Source: Silvimonas terrae
GTDB taxonomy: Bacteria; Pseudomonadota; Gammaproteobacteria; Burkholderiales; Chitinibacteraceae
Direction of reading: 5' to 3'
DNA length: 64,000 nucleotides
Assembly (NCBI RefSeq): GCF_014202765.1
Contig: NZ_JACHHN010000006.1
Span: forward strand, 62,001-126,000
Position numbers and translations under genes: made by a program. Below, piece by piece: positions 1 to 9,991 of this stretch; within the stretch, counting starts at the first letter, position 1, and every line of letters begins with the position of its first letter. The notes below the pieces were generated by a model. That model had not been told where the DNA came from. It worked only from the letters and a program-made list of their open reading frames with translations, and ran no database searches.

Positions 1-1133
1 CCGCCAATGGTGAACAGACACAAGAAACCGATGGCAAACAGCATGGGCGTTTCAAAGCTCATGGCGCCTTGCCACATGGTGGCAATCCAGTTGAACACTT
101 TCACGCCGGTCGGCACTGCAATCAGCATGGTCATGAACATGTAAAAGAGTTGCGCCGTGGCCGGAAAGCCCACGGCAAACATGTGATGGCCCCACACCAT
201 GAAAGAGAGGATGGCAATGGCACACACCGCGTAGACCATCGACACATAGCCAAACAGCGGTTTGCGGCTGAACGTCGGCAAAATCTGGCTGACCACGCCA
301 AATGCCGGCAGCGCCATGATGTAGACCTCCGGGTGGCCGAAGAACCAGAATACGTGCTGGAACAGGATCGGGTCACCGCCGCCGGCGGCGTTGAAGAAGT
401 GCGTGCCAAAGTGGCGATCGGTCAGCAGCATGGTCACCGCGCCGGCCAGTACCGGGGCGACGGCGATCAGCAAGTAGGCCGTTACCAGGCTGGTCCAGGC
501 AAACAGCGGCATTTTCAGAAGCGTCATGCCGGGTGCGCGCATGTTCAGCACGGTGGTCACGATGTTGATTGAGCCCATGATGGAAGACAGACCCATCAAG
601 TGAATGGCGAAAATCCCGAAATCCATGCCCGGTCCAAGCTGGACCGACAGCGGTGGGTAGAACGTCCAGCCTGCGCCCGGGCCACCGCCGGGCATAAACA
701 GGCTAATGATCAGCAACAGCGCGGCCGGCGGCAGCAGCCAGAAGCTCCAGTTGTTCATGCGCGCAAAGGCCATATCCGGCGCGCCAATCATGAGCGGTAG
801 CTGCCAGTTCATCAGTCCGGTAAAGGCCGGCATGATCGCGCCAAACACCATGATCACGCCGTGCAGCGTGGTCAGTTGGTTGAAGAACTCTGGTTGCCAG
901 AATTGCAGGCCAGGCTGGAAGAGTTCTGCGCGAATGCACAGGGCAAAGGTGCCGCCCAAGAGGAACATGCTGAAGGCAAACCACAAATACATGGTGCCGA
1001 TGTCTTTGTGGTTGGTGGCGTATACCCAGCGCCGCCAGCCAGAGTGCGCGGCGCCGTGGTGGCCGTCGCCGTGGCCCGCGTGTACGTCATGATCCGCGTC
1101 GTGCGGGTGCAGTGTTTCGGTGGCAGTGGTCAT
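1..1133 (-). CDS. ctaD: Cytochrome c oxidase subunit I, 5' part (gene runs off the window)
   Basis: Catalytic subunit of the aa3-type terminal oxidase in the inner membrane: reduces O2 to water and pumps protons. About 377 N-terminal residues are present; the rest lies left of position 1. Translating the minus strand from the ATG at 1133 gives a His/Asp-rich leader, then [20 protein letters not shown], the heme-ligand region [14 protein letters not shown], the [10 protein letters not shown] motif holding the CuB histidine and its cross-linked tyrosine, and VWGHHMF with two further CuB histidines. It lies 22 bp downstream of coxB in the same direction, the usual coxB-coxA operon order. Family identity is clear from the motifs; only the missing C-terminus is unseen. 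Confidence 0.96.
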   Translation of the reverse strand, partial: MTTATETLHPHDADHDVHAGHGDGHHGAAHSGWRRWVYATNHKDIGTMYLWFAFSMFLLGGTFALCIRAELFQPGLQFWQPEFFNQLTTLHGVIMVFGAIMPAFTGLMNWQLPLMIGAPDMAFARMNNWSFWLLPPAALLLIISLFMPGGGPGAGWTFYPPLSVQLGPGMDFGIFAIHLMGLSSIMGSINIVTTVLNMRAPGMTLLKMPLFAWTSLVTAYLLIAVAPVLAGAVTMLLTDRHFGTHFFNAAGGGDPILFQHVFWFFGHPEVYIMALPAFGVVSQILPTFSRKPLFGYVSMVYAVCAIAILSFMVWGHHMFAVGFPATAQLFYMFMTMLIAVPTGVKVFNWIATMWQGAMSFETPMLFAIGFLCLFTIG

Positions 1134-1155
1134 GGTGAGTTCCCTGATATGCCGT

Positions 1156-2259
1156 TTACTTGCGGGCCGCTTTGACTTCAGCCGGCAAGACAAAGTCGCC
1201 GTCATGATTGCCAAAGCTGTTGCGTTCGTAGCTGATGACCGCCGCGATCTCGGTGTCGGACAAACCCGCCCACGAAGGCATCGCGTTCTTGCCAGTCAGC
1301 ACAATATGGATGTGACCTTCTTTGGGACCGGTGGCGATCTTGCTGCCTGCCAGCGCCGGGAATGGCCCGCCACCCTTGCCGTCAATCTTGTGGCACGCGG
1401 CGCAGTTGGCTTCAAACACCGTTTTGCCGCGGGCAATCAACTCATCCTTGGTCCACTTCTTGTTCGGGTCGTCCTGTGCGGCTTTGGCTTTCTTCTGCTG
1501 CTCGGCCACCCAGGTTTTGAAGTCGGCGTCTGAGACCACCTTCACCACGATCGGCATATAGCCATGATCGCGCCCGCACAGCTCCGTGCACTGGCCGCGA
1601 TAGGTTCCGACATGATCAGCGGTAAACCAGGTGTCCCGGATGAACCCGGGAATGGCATCTTGCTTGACGCCCAGCGCCGGCACGTACCAGCTGTGGATCA
1701 CGTCGTTGGCGGTTGTCATCACGCGCACGCGCTTGCCCACCGGCACCACCACGGGTTCGTCCACTTCCAGCAGGTATTGCGGGTTTTTGGCCACGTCACC
1801 CTTGTAGTTCTCGATCTGCAGGCGTGGCGTGGCCAGGTGGCTGCGGTAGCCAAAGCCGTAATCCAGATACTCGTAACCCCATTGCCACTGGTAACCGGTG
1901 GCCTTGATGGTGACGTCCGGATCGCGGGTGTCTTTCTGATCGAGTACAAGGCGCGCTGCGGGCCAGGCCATGACGGCCAGGATGAGCGCGGGGATGATGG
2001 TCCACGCCACTTCCACCACGGTGTTCTCGTGAAAGTTGCGGGCAACGTGACCCTGGGATTTTCTGTGCTTGAAGATCGAGTAGAACATCAAGCCGAACAC
2101 CACCACAAAGATCACCACGATGATCAGCATGATCCACGTGTGCAGATCGTAAATGCGGCTGGCGATGGAAGATTGCGGGGTCTGGAACGTGTACAAACTA
2201 TCGGCAAAAGCAAACGCTGGCGTACAGGACAGCGCGGCGCAAAGTCGCCTGAGCAGCAT
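1156..2259 (-). CDS. ctaC: Cytochrome c oxidase subunit II with C-terminal cytochrome c domain
   Basis: Electron entry subunit of the aa3/caa3 oxidase. The 367-aa product begins with a signal peptide ending near AFAFADS, followed by two membrane helices (about residues 40-65 and 85-105), then the periplasmic cupredoxin domain with the CuA site: H in [12 protein letters not shown], then [14 protein letters not shown]-terminal extension carries the heme c motif CAACH, so this is the cytochrome-c-fused form. The ATG at 2259 gives the full signal peptide. It is the first gene of the operon reading into subunit I. Assembly factors and subunit III are not in view and are presumably further left. 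Confidence 0.96.
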   Translation of the reverse strand: MLLRRLCAALSCTPAFAFADSLYTFQTPQSSIASRIYDLHTWIMLIIVVIFVVVFGLMFYSIFKHRKSQGHVARNFHENTVVEVAWTIIPALILAVMAWPAARLVLDQKDTRDPDVTIKATGYQWQWGYEYLDYGFGYRSHLATPRLQIENYKGDVAKNPQYLLEVDEPVVVPVGKRVRVMTTANDVIHSWYVPALGVKQDAIPGFIRDTWFTADHVGTYRGQCTELCGRDHGYMPIVVKVVSDADFKTWVAEQQKKAKAAQDDPNKKWTKDELIARGKTVFEANCAACHKIDGKGGGPFPALAGSKIATGPKEGHIHIVLTGKNAMPSWAGLSDTEIAAVISYERNSFGNHDGDFVLPAEVKAARK

Positions 2260-2641
2260 CGATAACCTCCAGTGGCGTATTACTCACCTGATAGCCAGAT
2301 GAATGGCAAAGCACTTGAGGTTGGCGAGTGTCTCAGTACAGCAACAGCCCAGATTGCGCTGCGACCGACTTTAAAACGAGCACTACGTCAGGTTCGTGCT
2401 TGCTTTTCACTGCGGACAGGCTCTTGTAGGTACTGGCTTTGTTTTCAGCCAGCTTTCCCGGGTTTTGTTTACAAAAGGTAGCAAATTTTTAATGTGACGC
2501 AAACCATTGATGCAAAACGCACCTTTTTGCTGCACCGCTCATCAGGCCGGTGTCTCTTTTTGTGCAGGGTTGACGTAATGATTGCAATAAGCGTGGGAAG
2601 AACTACCCGCTAAGAATGCTCATAAGAGGAGACATAAAATC
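2260..2641. other. Intergenic region between divergent coxB and DUF2189 gene
   Basis: A 382-bp spacer between divergently read genes, so it must hold promoters for both. No convincing -35/-10 pair was found on either strand. A purine-rich ribosome binding site (AAGAGGAG) lies just before the DUF2189 start. No coding frame of credible composition was seen. Confidence 0.4.
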
Positions 2642-3409
2642 ATGGACTTGCACTTGCACGGTCTCGATGACCACTTCTCCATGCCAGAAACCGGCAAGGT
2701 GAACGCCATGCGGCCGTTCTACTGGTTGAAAATGGGCTGGACCGACTTCACCCGTCACCCGCTGCCCAGTCTTTGCTACGGCATCATCACGGCGCTGCTG
2801 GGTTTTGCGGTGCTGAAAATTGCCTCCAGTTACACCTATCTCTCGTCTACCGCAGTCACCGGGTTCTTGCTGCTGGCACCCCTTGGCGCATCAGGCATTT
2901 ACGAGCTCACCCACGAGCGTGAAGAAGGGCGGGAAGCCTCGTTTATCCAGTCTTTGCGGGACGTGGTCCACAACCTCGGGCAGATTGCCTTTATGGGCGT
3001 GATCCTGGGTTTCATCGCCATGAGCTGGGAGCGGATTTCCGCCATCCTGTTTGCGCTGTTTTACGGTGGCGAGGCCGTAGGCATGCAGTTCTTCAGCCAT
3101 GCGCTGACCTCAGAATACCTGGGCTTTACCATTGCCTGGTCGCTGGCCGGGCTGGTGCTGGCCTGTGTGGTATTTGCCATCTCTGCGGTGTCCATTCCCA
3201 TGCTGGCGCACCGGGACGTCGACACCATTACCGCGCTGGTCACCAGCGTGCGCGTGGTGGCAGAGAACATTCCGGCCATGCTGGTCTGGGCGACCATCAT
3301 TGTGCTGCTGACCGCGATTGGTTTTGCCACCTACCTGGTGGGACTGGTGATCATTTTCCCGCTGTTGGGACATGCCACCTGGTGTGCTTACCGGGATCTG
3401 GTGCACTAA
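2642..3409 (+). CDS. DUF2189 family integral membrane protein
   Basis: A 255-aa polytopic inner-membrane protein of unknown function. The N-terminal part (MDLHLHGLDDHFSMPETGKVNAMRPFYWLKMGWTDF, read in pieces) followed by a helix starting GIITALLGFAVLKI is typical of DUF2189. About six hydrophobic segments follow, at roughly residues 45-65, 68-88, 115-140, 160-185, 185-205 and 220-245. The start follows a strong AAGAGGAG site. Members of this family are often near cytochrome oxidase genes, and this copy is divergent from coxB; a role in oxidase biogenesis or copper/heme handling is only a guess. A hairpin terminator follows at 3494. Confidence 0.8.
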   Translation: MDLHLHGLDDHFSMPETGKVNAMRPFYWLKMGWTDFTRHPLPSLCYGIITALLGFAVLKIASSYTYLSSTAVTGFLLLAPLGASGIYELTHEREEGREASFIQSLRDVVHNLGQIAFMGVILGFIAMSWERISAILFALFYGGEAVGMQFFSHALTSEYLGFTIAWSLAGLVLACVVFAISAVSIPMLAHRDVDTITALVTSVRVVAENIPAMLVWATIIVLLTAIGFATYLVGLVIIFPLLGHATWCAYRDLVH

Positions 3410-3493
3410 AACGGTGCTCTTTGCCTGCCGCCTGACCCGCCAAACGGGTGGGCGGTATGGGTCTGGCTGGTGTTCTGGCTTGCGCGTGCTATC

Positions 3494-3537
3494 AAAACCG
3501 TGATGTGTCGATCAGGCAGTCACGGTTTTTGCTTTTT
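3494..3537 (+). terminator. Rho-independent terminator after DUF2189 gene
   Basis: AAAACCGTGA at 3494-3503 pairs with TCACGGTTTT at 3520-3529, followed by a T-rich tract. It separates the DUF2189 gene from dppA. Confidence 0.75.
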
Positions 3538-3690
3538 CAACGGGACATCGCAAAAGTCATTGATGAGTATCAAGAGACCATATGGAATACGGGTTATTCC
3601 GAATGGTGTCATCAAGCAGCGTCCTTAGCATTCGCAGCACAGACCTCGCATAGCGAGGCTTTCTTTTTTACAAAGGAAACGGAGCAACCA

Positions 3691-5289
3691 ATGAAGCAGA
3701 TGAAGGCAGGTATCGTCCTTGCATCAGTTCTGGCCCTGGCCACTGGCGCTAGCCTGGCGGCAGGTAAAACCCTGATTTATTGCTCTGAAGGCAGCCCGGC
3801 CGGTTTTGACCCGGCCCGCTATACCACTGGCACCGACTTTGATGCCTCGGCTGAAACCATCTACAACCGCCTCGTCGAGTTTGTGCCGGGTTCCACACAA
3901 ATCCGCCCGGGTCTGGCGGATAAATGGGATGTCAGCGCAGATGGCCGCACCTACACCTTCTATCTGCACAAGGGCGTGAAGTTTCATACCACCCCGTACT
4001 TCAAGCCCACCCGCGACTTCAATGCGGACGACGTGATCTTTACCTTTGCCCGCCTGACCGACAAGAACCTGCCGTTCAACAAGGCCACCAACGCGACCTA
4101 CCCCTACGCCTCTGACATGGGCATGGATAGCAATATCGCCAAGGTAGAAAAGATTGACCCATACACGGTCAAGATCAGCCTGAACAAGGTAGATGCCGCA
4201 TTCCTGCAGAACATTGCCATGTCGTTTGCCTCGGTCATGTCGGCTGAATACGCTGACCAGCTGATGAAAACCGGCAAGGCCGACCAGATCAACACCCAGC
4301 CGATCGGCACGGGCCCGTTTATCTTCCAGGCGTACCAGAAAGACAGCGTGATCCGTTACAACGGCAACACGGAATACTGGCGCAAGGGCGATGTGCGGCT
4401 GGACAAGCTGATTTTTGCCATCACCACCGACCCGTCTGTGCGCTACCAGAAGCTGCAAAAGGGTGAGTGCCAGATCATGTCGTATCCACGCCCGGCAGAC
4501 CTGAAAGCCATGCAGGCCAATCCGGCGCTCAAGGTGCCCAGCCAGGCCGGCTTTAACCTGGGCTACGTGAGCTACAACGTGACCCACAAGCCGCTGGACA
4601 AGGTGGAAGTACGTCAGGCGCTGGATATGGCCATCAACAAGAAGGCCATTATTGATGCGGTCTACCAGGGCGCTGGCCAGTTGGCCACCAACCCGATGCC
4701 GCCCACCCAATGGTCCTACAACAAGACCCTGAAAGACGCCCCGCTGGATGTGAACAAGGCCAAGGCCCTGCTGGCCAAAGCAGGTCTGCCCAACGGGTTT
4801 GAGATCACACTGTGGGCCATGCCGGTACAACGCCCATACAACCCCAACGCCAAGTTGATGGCGGAAATGATCCAGAACGACTGGGCCAAAATCGGCGTGA
4901 AGGCCAAGATCGTCACCTACGAATGGGGCGAGTACATCAAGCGCGCCCGCGCCGGTGAAGACGACGCCATGCTGATTGGCTGGAATGGCGATAATGGCGA
5001 TCCGGACAACTGGCTGGGTACGTTGCTGGGCTGCGAAGCCGTGGATGGCAACAACTACGGCAAATGGTGCCAGAAAGACTTCAATGATCTGATAGTGAAG
5101 GCGCGCAGCCTGCCCAACCAGGCAGAGCGCACCAAGCTGTATGAACAAGCCCAGGTGATTTTCAAGCGTGACGTGCCGTATACCCCGGTGGCCCATTCCA
5201 CCGTCTATCAGCCGATGCGCAAGGAAGTCGATGGCTTCAAGATCAGCCCGTTTGCGCTGAATGCGTTCTACGGCGTGGGTCTGAAGTAA
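3691..5289 (+). CDS. dppA: Periplasmic dipeptide-binding protein of ABC transporter
   Basis: Family 5 solute-binding protein (SBP_bac_5) that captures dipeptides in the periplasm for the DppBCDF transporter. The 532-aa length equals E. coli DppA (about 535). A signal peptide covers the first 24 residues, ending ASLAAG, followed by KTLIYCSEGSPAGFDPA, very close to classical DppA, and the internal family signature ADDVIFTFARL. I chose the ATG at 3691 because AAAGGAAACGGAG precedes it and it gives a clean signal peptide; the frame is open back to 3448 but that extension has no sensible sequence. It is first in the dppABCDF operon, separated from dppB by a hairpin, as expected for an abundant binding protein. 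Confidence 0.95.
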   Translation: MKQMKAGIVLASVLALATGASLAAGKTLIYCSEGSPAGFDPARYTTGTDFDASAETIYNRLVEFVPGSTQIRPGLADKWDVSADGRTYTFYLHKGVKFHTTPYFKPTRDFNADDVIFTFARLTDKNLPFNKATNATYPYASDMGMDSNIAKVEKIDPYTVKISLNKVDAAFLQNIAMSFASVMSAEYADQLMKTGKADQINTQPIGTGPFIFQAYQKDSVIRYNGNTEYWRKGDVRLDKLIFAITTDPSVRYQKLQKGECQIMSYPRPADLKAMQANPALKVPSQAGFNLGYVSYNVTHKPLDKVEVRQALDMAINKKAIIDAVYQGAGQLATNPMPPTQWSYNKTLKDAPLDVNKAKALLAKAGLPNGFEITLWAMPVQRPYNPNAKLMAEMIQNDWAKIGVKAKIVTYEWGEYIKRARAGEDDAMLIGWNGDNGDPDNWLGTLLGCEAVDGNNYGKWCQKDFNDLIVKARSLPNQAERTKLYEQAQVIFKRDVPYTPVAHSTVYQPMRKEVDGFKISPFALNAFYGVGLK

Positions 5290-5387
5290 TCGCCGCCAAC
5301 ACAACGACTGCGTTATGCTCGCTTGCCTTGTTTTCCTGAGGGCAAGCGTGGCACACCGCTGGTGTTGACCGCGTGGACTGATGGGTC

Positions 5388-5424
5388 ACGACAAGCCGGC
5401 CGCCCTGCGTGCCGGCTTTGTCGT
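5388..5424 (+). promoter_or_regulatory. Intercistronic stem-loop between dppA and dppB
   Basis: ACGACAAGCCGGC (5388-5400) can pair with GCCGGCTTTGTCGT (5411-5424), with one bulged base and a 10-nt loop and no proper U-tract. A smaller hairpin (CGCTTGCC/GGCAAGCG) lies at 5320-5348. Such structures after a binding-protein gene usually stabilise its mRNA or attenuate read-through into the permease genes. Confidence 0.6.
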
Positions 5425-5568
5425 CCCTGGGTGTGACCAAAAAGCACCAGCTATAACCGGGAATAAGCCGCCGTTGCATCCACACTGCCCGCTTCTGGCA
5501 GGATGCAGCAGCCCCGGACCCGCGCACCATTGCCGGTGCGCTCTTTACCCTGTCGCGAGTACGCACAC

Positions 5569-6579
5569 ATGATCCGTTTTTTGCTGCGTCGCATCGGCGT
5601 GGTGATCCCGACTTTTCTGAGTATCACGCTGCTGGCGTTTTCGCTGATCCACCTGATTCCGGGTGACCCCATCCTGGTGATGATGGGCGAGCGCCATATC
5701 GACCCCGAGTTCTACAAGCTCGCCATGCAGAAGCTGGGGCTGGACCAGCCGCTCTATCTGCAGTACTGGCACTACCTGGTGCATGCCCTGCATGGTGATC
5801 TGGGCCTTTCGGTCCGCTCGCAAGTACCGGTGATGCAAGAATTCCTGACCCTGTTTCCGGCCACGGTAGAACTCTCTATCTGTGCCATGATTTTTGCCAC
5901 GGTCGTCGGCCTTGGGGCCGGCATTATCGCCGCCGTCAAACGCGGCACCGTGGCCGATCACGGCGTCATGGGCGTGGCGCTGGCCGGGTATTCCATGCCG
6001 ATTTTCTGGTGGGGCCTGATCCTCATCATGGTGTTCTCCGTCCAATTGGGGATCACGCCGGTCTCTGGCCGGATTGACCTGTTGTACGACGTCACCCCGG
6101 TCACCGGCCTGATGTTGATCGACACCTTGTTGGCGCATGACATGGACGCCTTCCGCTCGGCGCTCTCGCACCTGATATTGCCCTCGATTGTGCTGGGCAC
6201 CATCCCCATGGCGGTGATCGCCCGTATGACGCGCTCCTCCATGCTGGAAGTGCTGCGTGAGGATTACATCCGCACCGCGCGCGCCAAGGGCTTGTCGATG
6301 ACACGTATCGTGCTGGTCCACGCCCTGCGCAATGCCTTGATGCCGGTGATCACCGTGATTGGCCTGCAAGTGGGTACGCTGCTGGCCGGTGCCGTGCTGA
6401 CGGAGACCATCTTCTCCTGGCCGGGTGTGGGCTCCTGGCTGATCAACGCCATTGGCGCGCGGGACTACCCGGTCGTGCAGGGCGGCATTCTGTTGATCGC
6501 GACACTGATCATTTTTGTAAACCTGCTGGTTGACGTGCTCTACGGCGTGATCAACCCGCGTATTCGCCACGCGAGGTAA
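5569..6579 (+). CDS. dppB: Dipeptide ABC transporter permease DppB
   Basis: Inner-membrane permease of the dipeptide importer. The 336-aa protein begins MIRFLLRRIGVVIPTFLSIT, with the first helix and the IPGDPILVMMGERH loop typical of DppB/OppB. Six helices are visible, with the EAA loop near residues 225-250 (EDYIRTARAKGLS) that contacts the ATPases. The ATG at 5569 matches the family N-terminus and length (339 in E. coli). It lies 5 bp before dppC and works with DppC to form the channel. Confidence 0.95.
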   Translation: MIRFLLRRIGVVIPTFLSITLLAFSLIHLIPGDPILVMMGERHIDPEFYKLAMQKLGLDQPLYLQYWHYLVHALHGDLGLSVRSQVPVMQEFLTLFPATVELSICAMIFATVVGLGAGIIAAVKRGTVADHGVMGVALAGYSMPIFWWGLILIMVFSVQLGITPVSGRIDLLYDVTPVTGLMLIDTLLAHDMDAFRSALSHLILPSIVLGTIPMAVIARMTRSSMLEVLREDYIRTARAKGLSMTRIVLVHALRNALMPVITVIGLQVGTLLAGAVLTETIFSWPGVGSWLINAIGARDYPVVQGGILLIATLIIFVNLLVDVLYGVINPRIRHAR

Positions 6580-6584
6580 TCGGC

Positions 6585-7505
6585 ATGGCAGAAACAACAA
6601 CTCAAGCCGCTGTGCCGGTTGCCACGCCAGCGCTATCGCACCCGACACCACTGCGCGAATTCTGGCTGGCCTACCGCGCCAACAAGGGCGCGTTGATTGC
6701 GCTGGGCTACCTGGTCATTCTGGTGCTGGCCGCCTTGTTGGCCCCATGGATTGCACCGCACAGCCCGTCCGAACAATTCCGCGATTTCATGCTCACGCCA
6801 CCCGCCTGGCTGCATGACGGCCACGCCCGCTTTTTACTGGGTACAGATGAACTGGGCCGCGACATCCTCAGCCGCTTGATGCATGGCGCACGCCTCTCGC
6901 TGATGATTGGTCTGGTGTCGGTGATCGTTTCGCTGATCCCTGGCATTGTGCTGGGTTTGCTGGCGGCGTTTTACCCCGGCTGGCTGGGTACGGCCATCAT
7001 GCGTTTGATGGACATCATGCTGGCGCTGCCGTCCCTGCTGCTGGCCATTGCCATTGTGGCCGTGCTGGGGCCGGGTCTGGTGAACACCATGCTGGCGCTG
7101 TCGATTGTCACGCTGCCTTCCTACGTGCGGCTGACGCGGGCTTCCGCCATGGCGGAGTTATCCAAAGACTACGTGATTGCGGCAAAACTCTCTGGCGCGG
7201 GCAAGCTGCGCTTGATGTTCAACACGGTCCTGCCCAACTGCATGGCACCGTTGATCGTGCAGGCCACACTCGGGTTCTCCTCCGCCATTCTGGATGCCGC
7301 CGCGCTGGGCTTTCTGGGCCTGGGCGTACAACCGCCGTTACCAGAGTGGGGCACCATGCTGGCCGCCGCGCGGGACTATATCGAGCGGGCCTGGTGGGTA
7401 GTGACCATGCCGGGCGTGAGCATTCTGATCACCGTGCTGGCGCTCAACCTGATGGGCGACGGCTTGCGCGATGCGCTGGACCCGAAACTGAAGAGGCTCG
7501 CGTAA
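6585..7505 (+). CDS. dppC: Dipeptide ABC transporter permease DppC
   Basis: Second channel subunit of the dipeptide importer; 306 aa against about 300 in E. coli. It has an N-terminal cytoplasmic stretch with [20 protein letters not shown] entering the first helix, the periplasmic loop [20 protein letters not shown] diagnostic of OppC/DppC permeases, and an EAA loop near [14 protein letters not shown]. It starts 5 bp after dppB, and its stop shares a base with the dppD start (TAATG), indicating translational coupling. Confidence 0.95.
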   Translation: MAETTTQAAVPVATPALSHPTPLREFWLAYRANKGALIALGYLVILVLAALLAPWIAPHSPSEQFRDFMLTPPAWLHDGHARFLLGTDELGRDILSRLMHGARLSLMIGLVSVIVSLIPGIVLGLLAAFYPGWLGTAIMRLMDIMLALPSLLLAIAIVAVLGPGLVNTMLALSIVTLPSYVRLTRASAMAELSKDYVIAAKLSGAGKLRLMFNTVLPNCMAPLIVQATLGFSSAILDAAALGFLGLGVQPPLPEWGTMLAAARDYIERAWWVVTMPGVSILITVLALNLMGDGLRDALDPKLKRLA

Positions 7506-8488
7506 TGGCATTGTTAGAGATCAAAAACCTCTCGGTCGAGTTCGGTAGCGCCGCCAATCCGTTCCGTGCCGTATCCAACGTCAGCCTGACCGTGGACGCT
7601 GGCGAAATCGTCGGCATTGTCGGTGAATCGGGCTCGGGCAAAAGTGTGACCATGCTGGCGCTGATGGGCCTGATCGACGCTCCCGGCCGGGTGACGGCCG
7701 ATGCGCTGACCTTTGATGGCAAAGACCTGCTGGGCATGAAAGCGCGGGACAAACGCAAGATCATCGGCAGCGATATCAGCATGATCTTCCAGGACGCGCT
7801 CTCCAGCCTGAACCCGGCGTATACCGTGGGCTTCCAGTTGATGGAAACGCTCAAGCAGCACACCAGCCTGCGTGGCGATGCGCTGAAAAAACGTGCGCTG
7901 GAACTGCTGGAACTGGTGGAAATCCCCGACGCCCCATCCCGGCTCTCGGCTTTCCCGCATCAGCTGTCGGGCGGCATGAGCCAGCGTGTCATGATTGCCA
8001 TGGCCATTGCCTGTAACCCGCGTTTCCTGATTGCGGATGAACCCACCACGGCGCTGGATGTGACGGTGCAGGCGCAGATCATGGAACTGTTGGTCAACCT
8101 GCAAAAGAGCCAGGGCATGGGCCTGGTGCTGATTACGCATGATCTGGCTGTGGTCTCCGAAGTGGCCCAGCGCGTAGTGGTGATGTACGCGGGAGAAGTG
8201 GTCGAACAAAGCCCGATCCCTACCATTTTTGACACGCCGCGCCACCCTTACACCCAGGCGCTGTTGTCCTCCATTCCGGAACACAGCAAGGGCGCAAGCC
8301 GGCTCAACACCTTGCCAGGCGTTGTACCCGGCCAGTTTGATCGGCCCGCGGGCTGCCTGTTGTCGCCGCGCTGCCCGTACGTGCAGGCGCGTTGCCGCAC
8401 CGATCACCCGCAACTGACGCCCGCCCACAATGCGCAAGCGCGTTGTTTCTATGCGCTGGATGACGCAGGAAAACCCGTTTATGGCTAA
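7505..8488 (+). CDS. dppD: Dipeptide ABC transporter ATP-binding protein DppD
   Basis: Cytoplasmic ATPase that powers dipeptide import. The 327-aa product equals E. coli DppD in length and carries Walker [11 protein letters not shown], signature [16 protein letters not shown], Walker [15 protein letters not shown] and the switch histidine in LITHDLAVV. The C-terminal oligopeptide/dipeptide domain with Cys residues (CLLSPRCPY...ARC) suggests the iron-sulfur cluster site seen in Dpp/Opp ATPases. The ATG at 7505 overlaps the dppC stop by one base; a longer open frame to 7346 lies inside dppC and was rejected. Confidence 0.95.
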   Translation: MALLEIKNLSVEFGSAANPFRAVSNVSLTVDAGEIVGIVGESGSGKSVTMLALMGLIDAPGRVTADALTFDGKDLLGMKARDKRKIIGSDISMIFQDALSSLNPAYTVGFQLMETLKQHTSLRGDALKKRALELLELVEIPDAPSRLSAFPHQLSGGMSQRVMIAMAIACNPRFLIADEPTTALDVTVQAQIMELLVNLQKSQGMGLVLITHDLAVVSEVAQRVVVMYAGEVVEQSPIPTIFDTPRHPYTQALLSSIPEHSKGASRLNTLPGVVPGQFDRPAGCLLSPRCPYVQARCRTDHPQLTPAHNAQARCFYALDDAGKPVYG

Positions 8489-9500
8489 TCAAGAACAGAC
8501 CTCCAGCCCCGCACCGGTTCTGGTCGCACGTGATCTCTCGCGCCACTATCACGTCTCGCGCGGCTTTTTGCGCGGGCAGGCCACCGTCAAGGCCCTCAAC
8601 AGCGTCAGTTTTGAACTGGCACCGCACCGTACTCTGGCAGTGGTGGGCGAGTCTGGCTGTGGCAAATCCACGCTGGCGCGCCAGCTCACCATGGTAGAAA
8701 CACCCACTGCCGGCTCGCTCAACATCGCTGGCGTTGAAGTCGCCACCGCCAGCAAAGCCGCACTGCGTGAACTGCGCCCGCGCGTACAGATGGTGTTCCA
8801 GAACCCTTACGCCTCGCTCAACCCGCGCAAGAAGATCGGCACGCAACTGGAAGAACCGCTCTTGCTGAATACCCGGTTGAGCCCGGCCGAGCGTGAAGCC
8901 AAAGTACGCGACATGATGCAGCGCGTTGGTTTGCGGCCAGAACACTATCACCGCTACCCGCACATGTTCTCTGGCGGCCAGCGCCAGCGCATCGCCGTCG
9001 CCCGCGCCATGATGCTGAACCCGCAGATTCTGGTGGCCGACGAGCCCACCTCCGCGCTGGATGTCTCTATCCAGGCGCAGATCCTCAACCTGTTTATGGA
9101 TTTGCAGGAAGAGTTCGGCACCGCCTACGTGTTTGTCAGCCACAACCTCTCGGTGGTGGAGCATATGGCCGATGACGTGATGGTGATGTACTTCGGCTCG
9201 ACCGTGGAATACGGCCCCAACGACGCCATCATGAGTAACCCGCTGCACCCCTACACCCGCGCGCTGATGCAGGCCACGCCCGTCATCCGCGCGCAGGACC
9301 GCAAAGCGCGGGTCAAGTTGCAGGGCGAGCTCCCATCCCCGGTCAACCCGCCCTCTGGCTGCAGTTTTCATACCCGCTGCCCATACGCCCAGGCGCATTG
9401 CAAAGCAGAAGTCCCCGCGCTGCGCCCATTTGCCGGCCGCATGATTGCCTGCCATCGGGTCGAGGAAATCTCTGCCGATACCGCCAGTCCAAACAGCTAA
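8481..9500 (+). CDS. dppF: Dipeptide ABC transporter ATP-binding protein DppF
   Basis: Second ATPase of the dipeptide importer, pairing with DppD. The 339-aa protein has Walker [11 protein letters not shown], signature [16 protein letters not shown], Walker [14 protein letters not shown], switch FVSHNLSVV, and the same C-terminal Cys motif ([14 protein letters not shown]). The ATG at 8481 has a purine-rich AGGAAAA upstream and overlaps the end of dppD by 8 nt; in-frame upstream starts lie wholly inside dppD. It is the last gene of the operon. The tRNA-fMet promoter begins 34 bp after its stop. Confidence 0.95.
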   Translation: MANQEQTSSPAPVLVARDLSRHYHVSRGFLRGQATVKALNSVSFELAPHRTLAVVGESGCGKSTLARQLTMVETPTAGSLNIAGVEVATASKAALRELRPRVQMVFQNPYASLNPRKKIGTQLEEPLLLNTRLSPAEREAKVRDMMQRVGLRPEHYHRYPHMFSGGQRQRIAVARAMMLNPQILVADEPTSALDVSIQAQILNLFMDLQEEFGTAYVFVSHNLSVVEHMADDVMVMYFGSTVEYGPNDAIMSNPLHPYTRALMQATPVIRAQDRKARVKLQGELPSPVNPPSGCSFHTRCPYAQAHCKAEVPALRPFAGRMIACHRVEEISADTASPNS

Positions 9501-9534
9501 GCGCGGGTATGTTTCAAATAGATGGCAAAAGGTG

Positions 9535-9563
9535 TTGACGGAACCTGTATTGCATGACATACT
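9535..9563 (+). promoter_or_regulatory. Sigma-70-type promoter of tRNA-fMet
   Basis: TTGACG at 9535-9540 and CATACT at 9558-9563 are separated by 17 bp, a near-consensus pair that would start transcription just before the tRNA at 9576. Confidence 0.7.
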
Positions 9564-9575
9564 CTTCTTCTCTGT

Positions 9576-9651
9576 CGCGGGATGGAGCAGTTGGCAGCTC
9601 GTCGGGCTCATAACCCGAAGGTCACAGGTTCGAGTCCTGTTCCCGCAACCA
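9576..9651 (+). tRNA. Initiator tRNA-fMet (anticodon CAT)
   Basis: The 76-nt sequence folds as a cloverleaf with CCA encoded. It has the initiator hallmarks: an unpaired C1:A72 position (CGCGGGA at the 5' end against TCCCGCA-ACCA at the 3' end) and three consecutive G:C pairs flanking the anticodon loop (GGGCTCATAACCC). The anticodon CAT is at 9609-9611. It has its own promoter and terminator. Confidence 0.97.
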
Positions 9652-9658
9652 GTATTTC

Positions 9659-9693
9659 AAAGGGTCTAGCTTCGGCTAGGCCCTTTTCGTTTT
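9659..9693 (+). terminator. Rho-independent terminator after tRNA-fMet
   Basis: AGGGTCTAGC (9661-9670), a TTCG loop, then GCTAGGCCCT, followed by TTTTCGTTTT. It is a classic tetraloop terminator. Confidence 0.85.
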
Positions 9694-9991
9694 CTGGCGG
9701 GATAATGCGGGCTGTTACCTCGGTTTCCTCTGCCAACCATCAAAACACGCTTGCTCCGCAATAGCGGATCCAGCGTATCGCGTGGGCTGCCACGACTAAA
9801 ACGTCGCCTGTTACCCGATCGGCTTGTATGATCTTGTCCACATTCCGGATGGTACCTGGATGCGAATTCTGGCCGGCTGTACCGTCAGGGCATCATCATT
9901 TACGTTCATTTCAAGACTGTGAGATCATGCCAGCAGCTTGCCAACTGGCTGGTTATTTCGTGTGTTAACCTGGATATATTCGGGAGCGGAC

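Noticed and set aside
3724-5304. 526-aa minus-strand frame opposite dppA
   Set aside because: Antisense shadow of dppA with His/Gln/Arg-rich nonsense composition.
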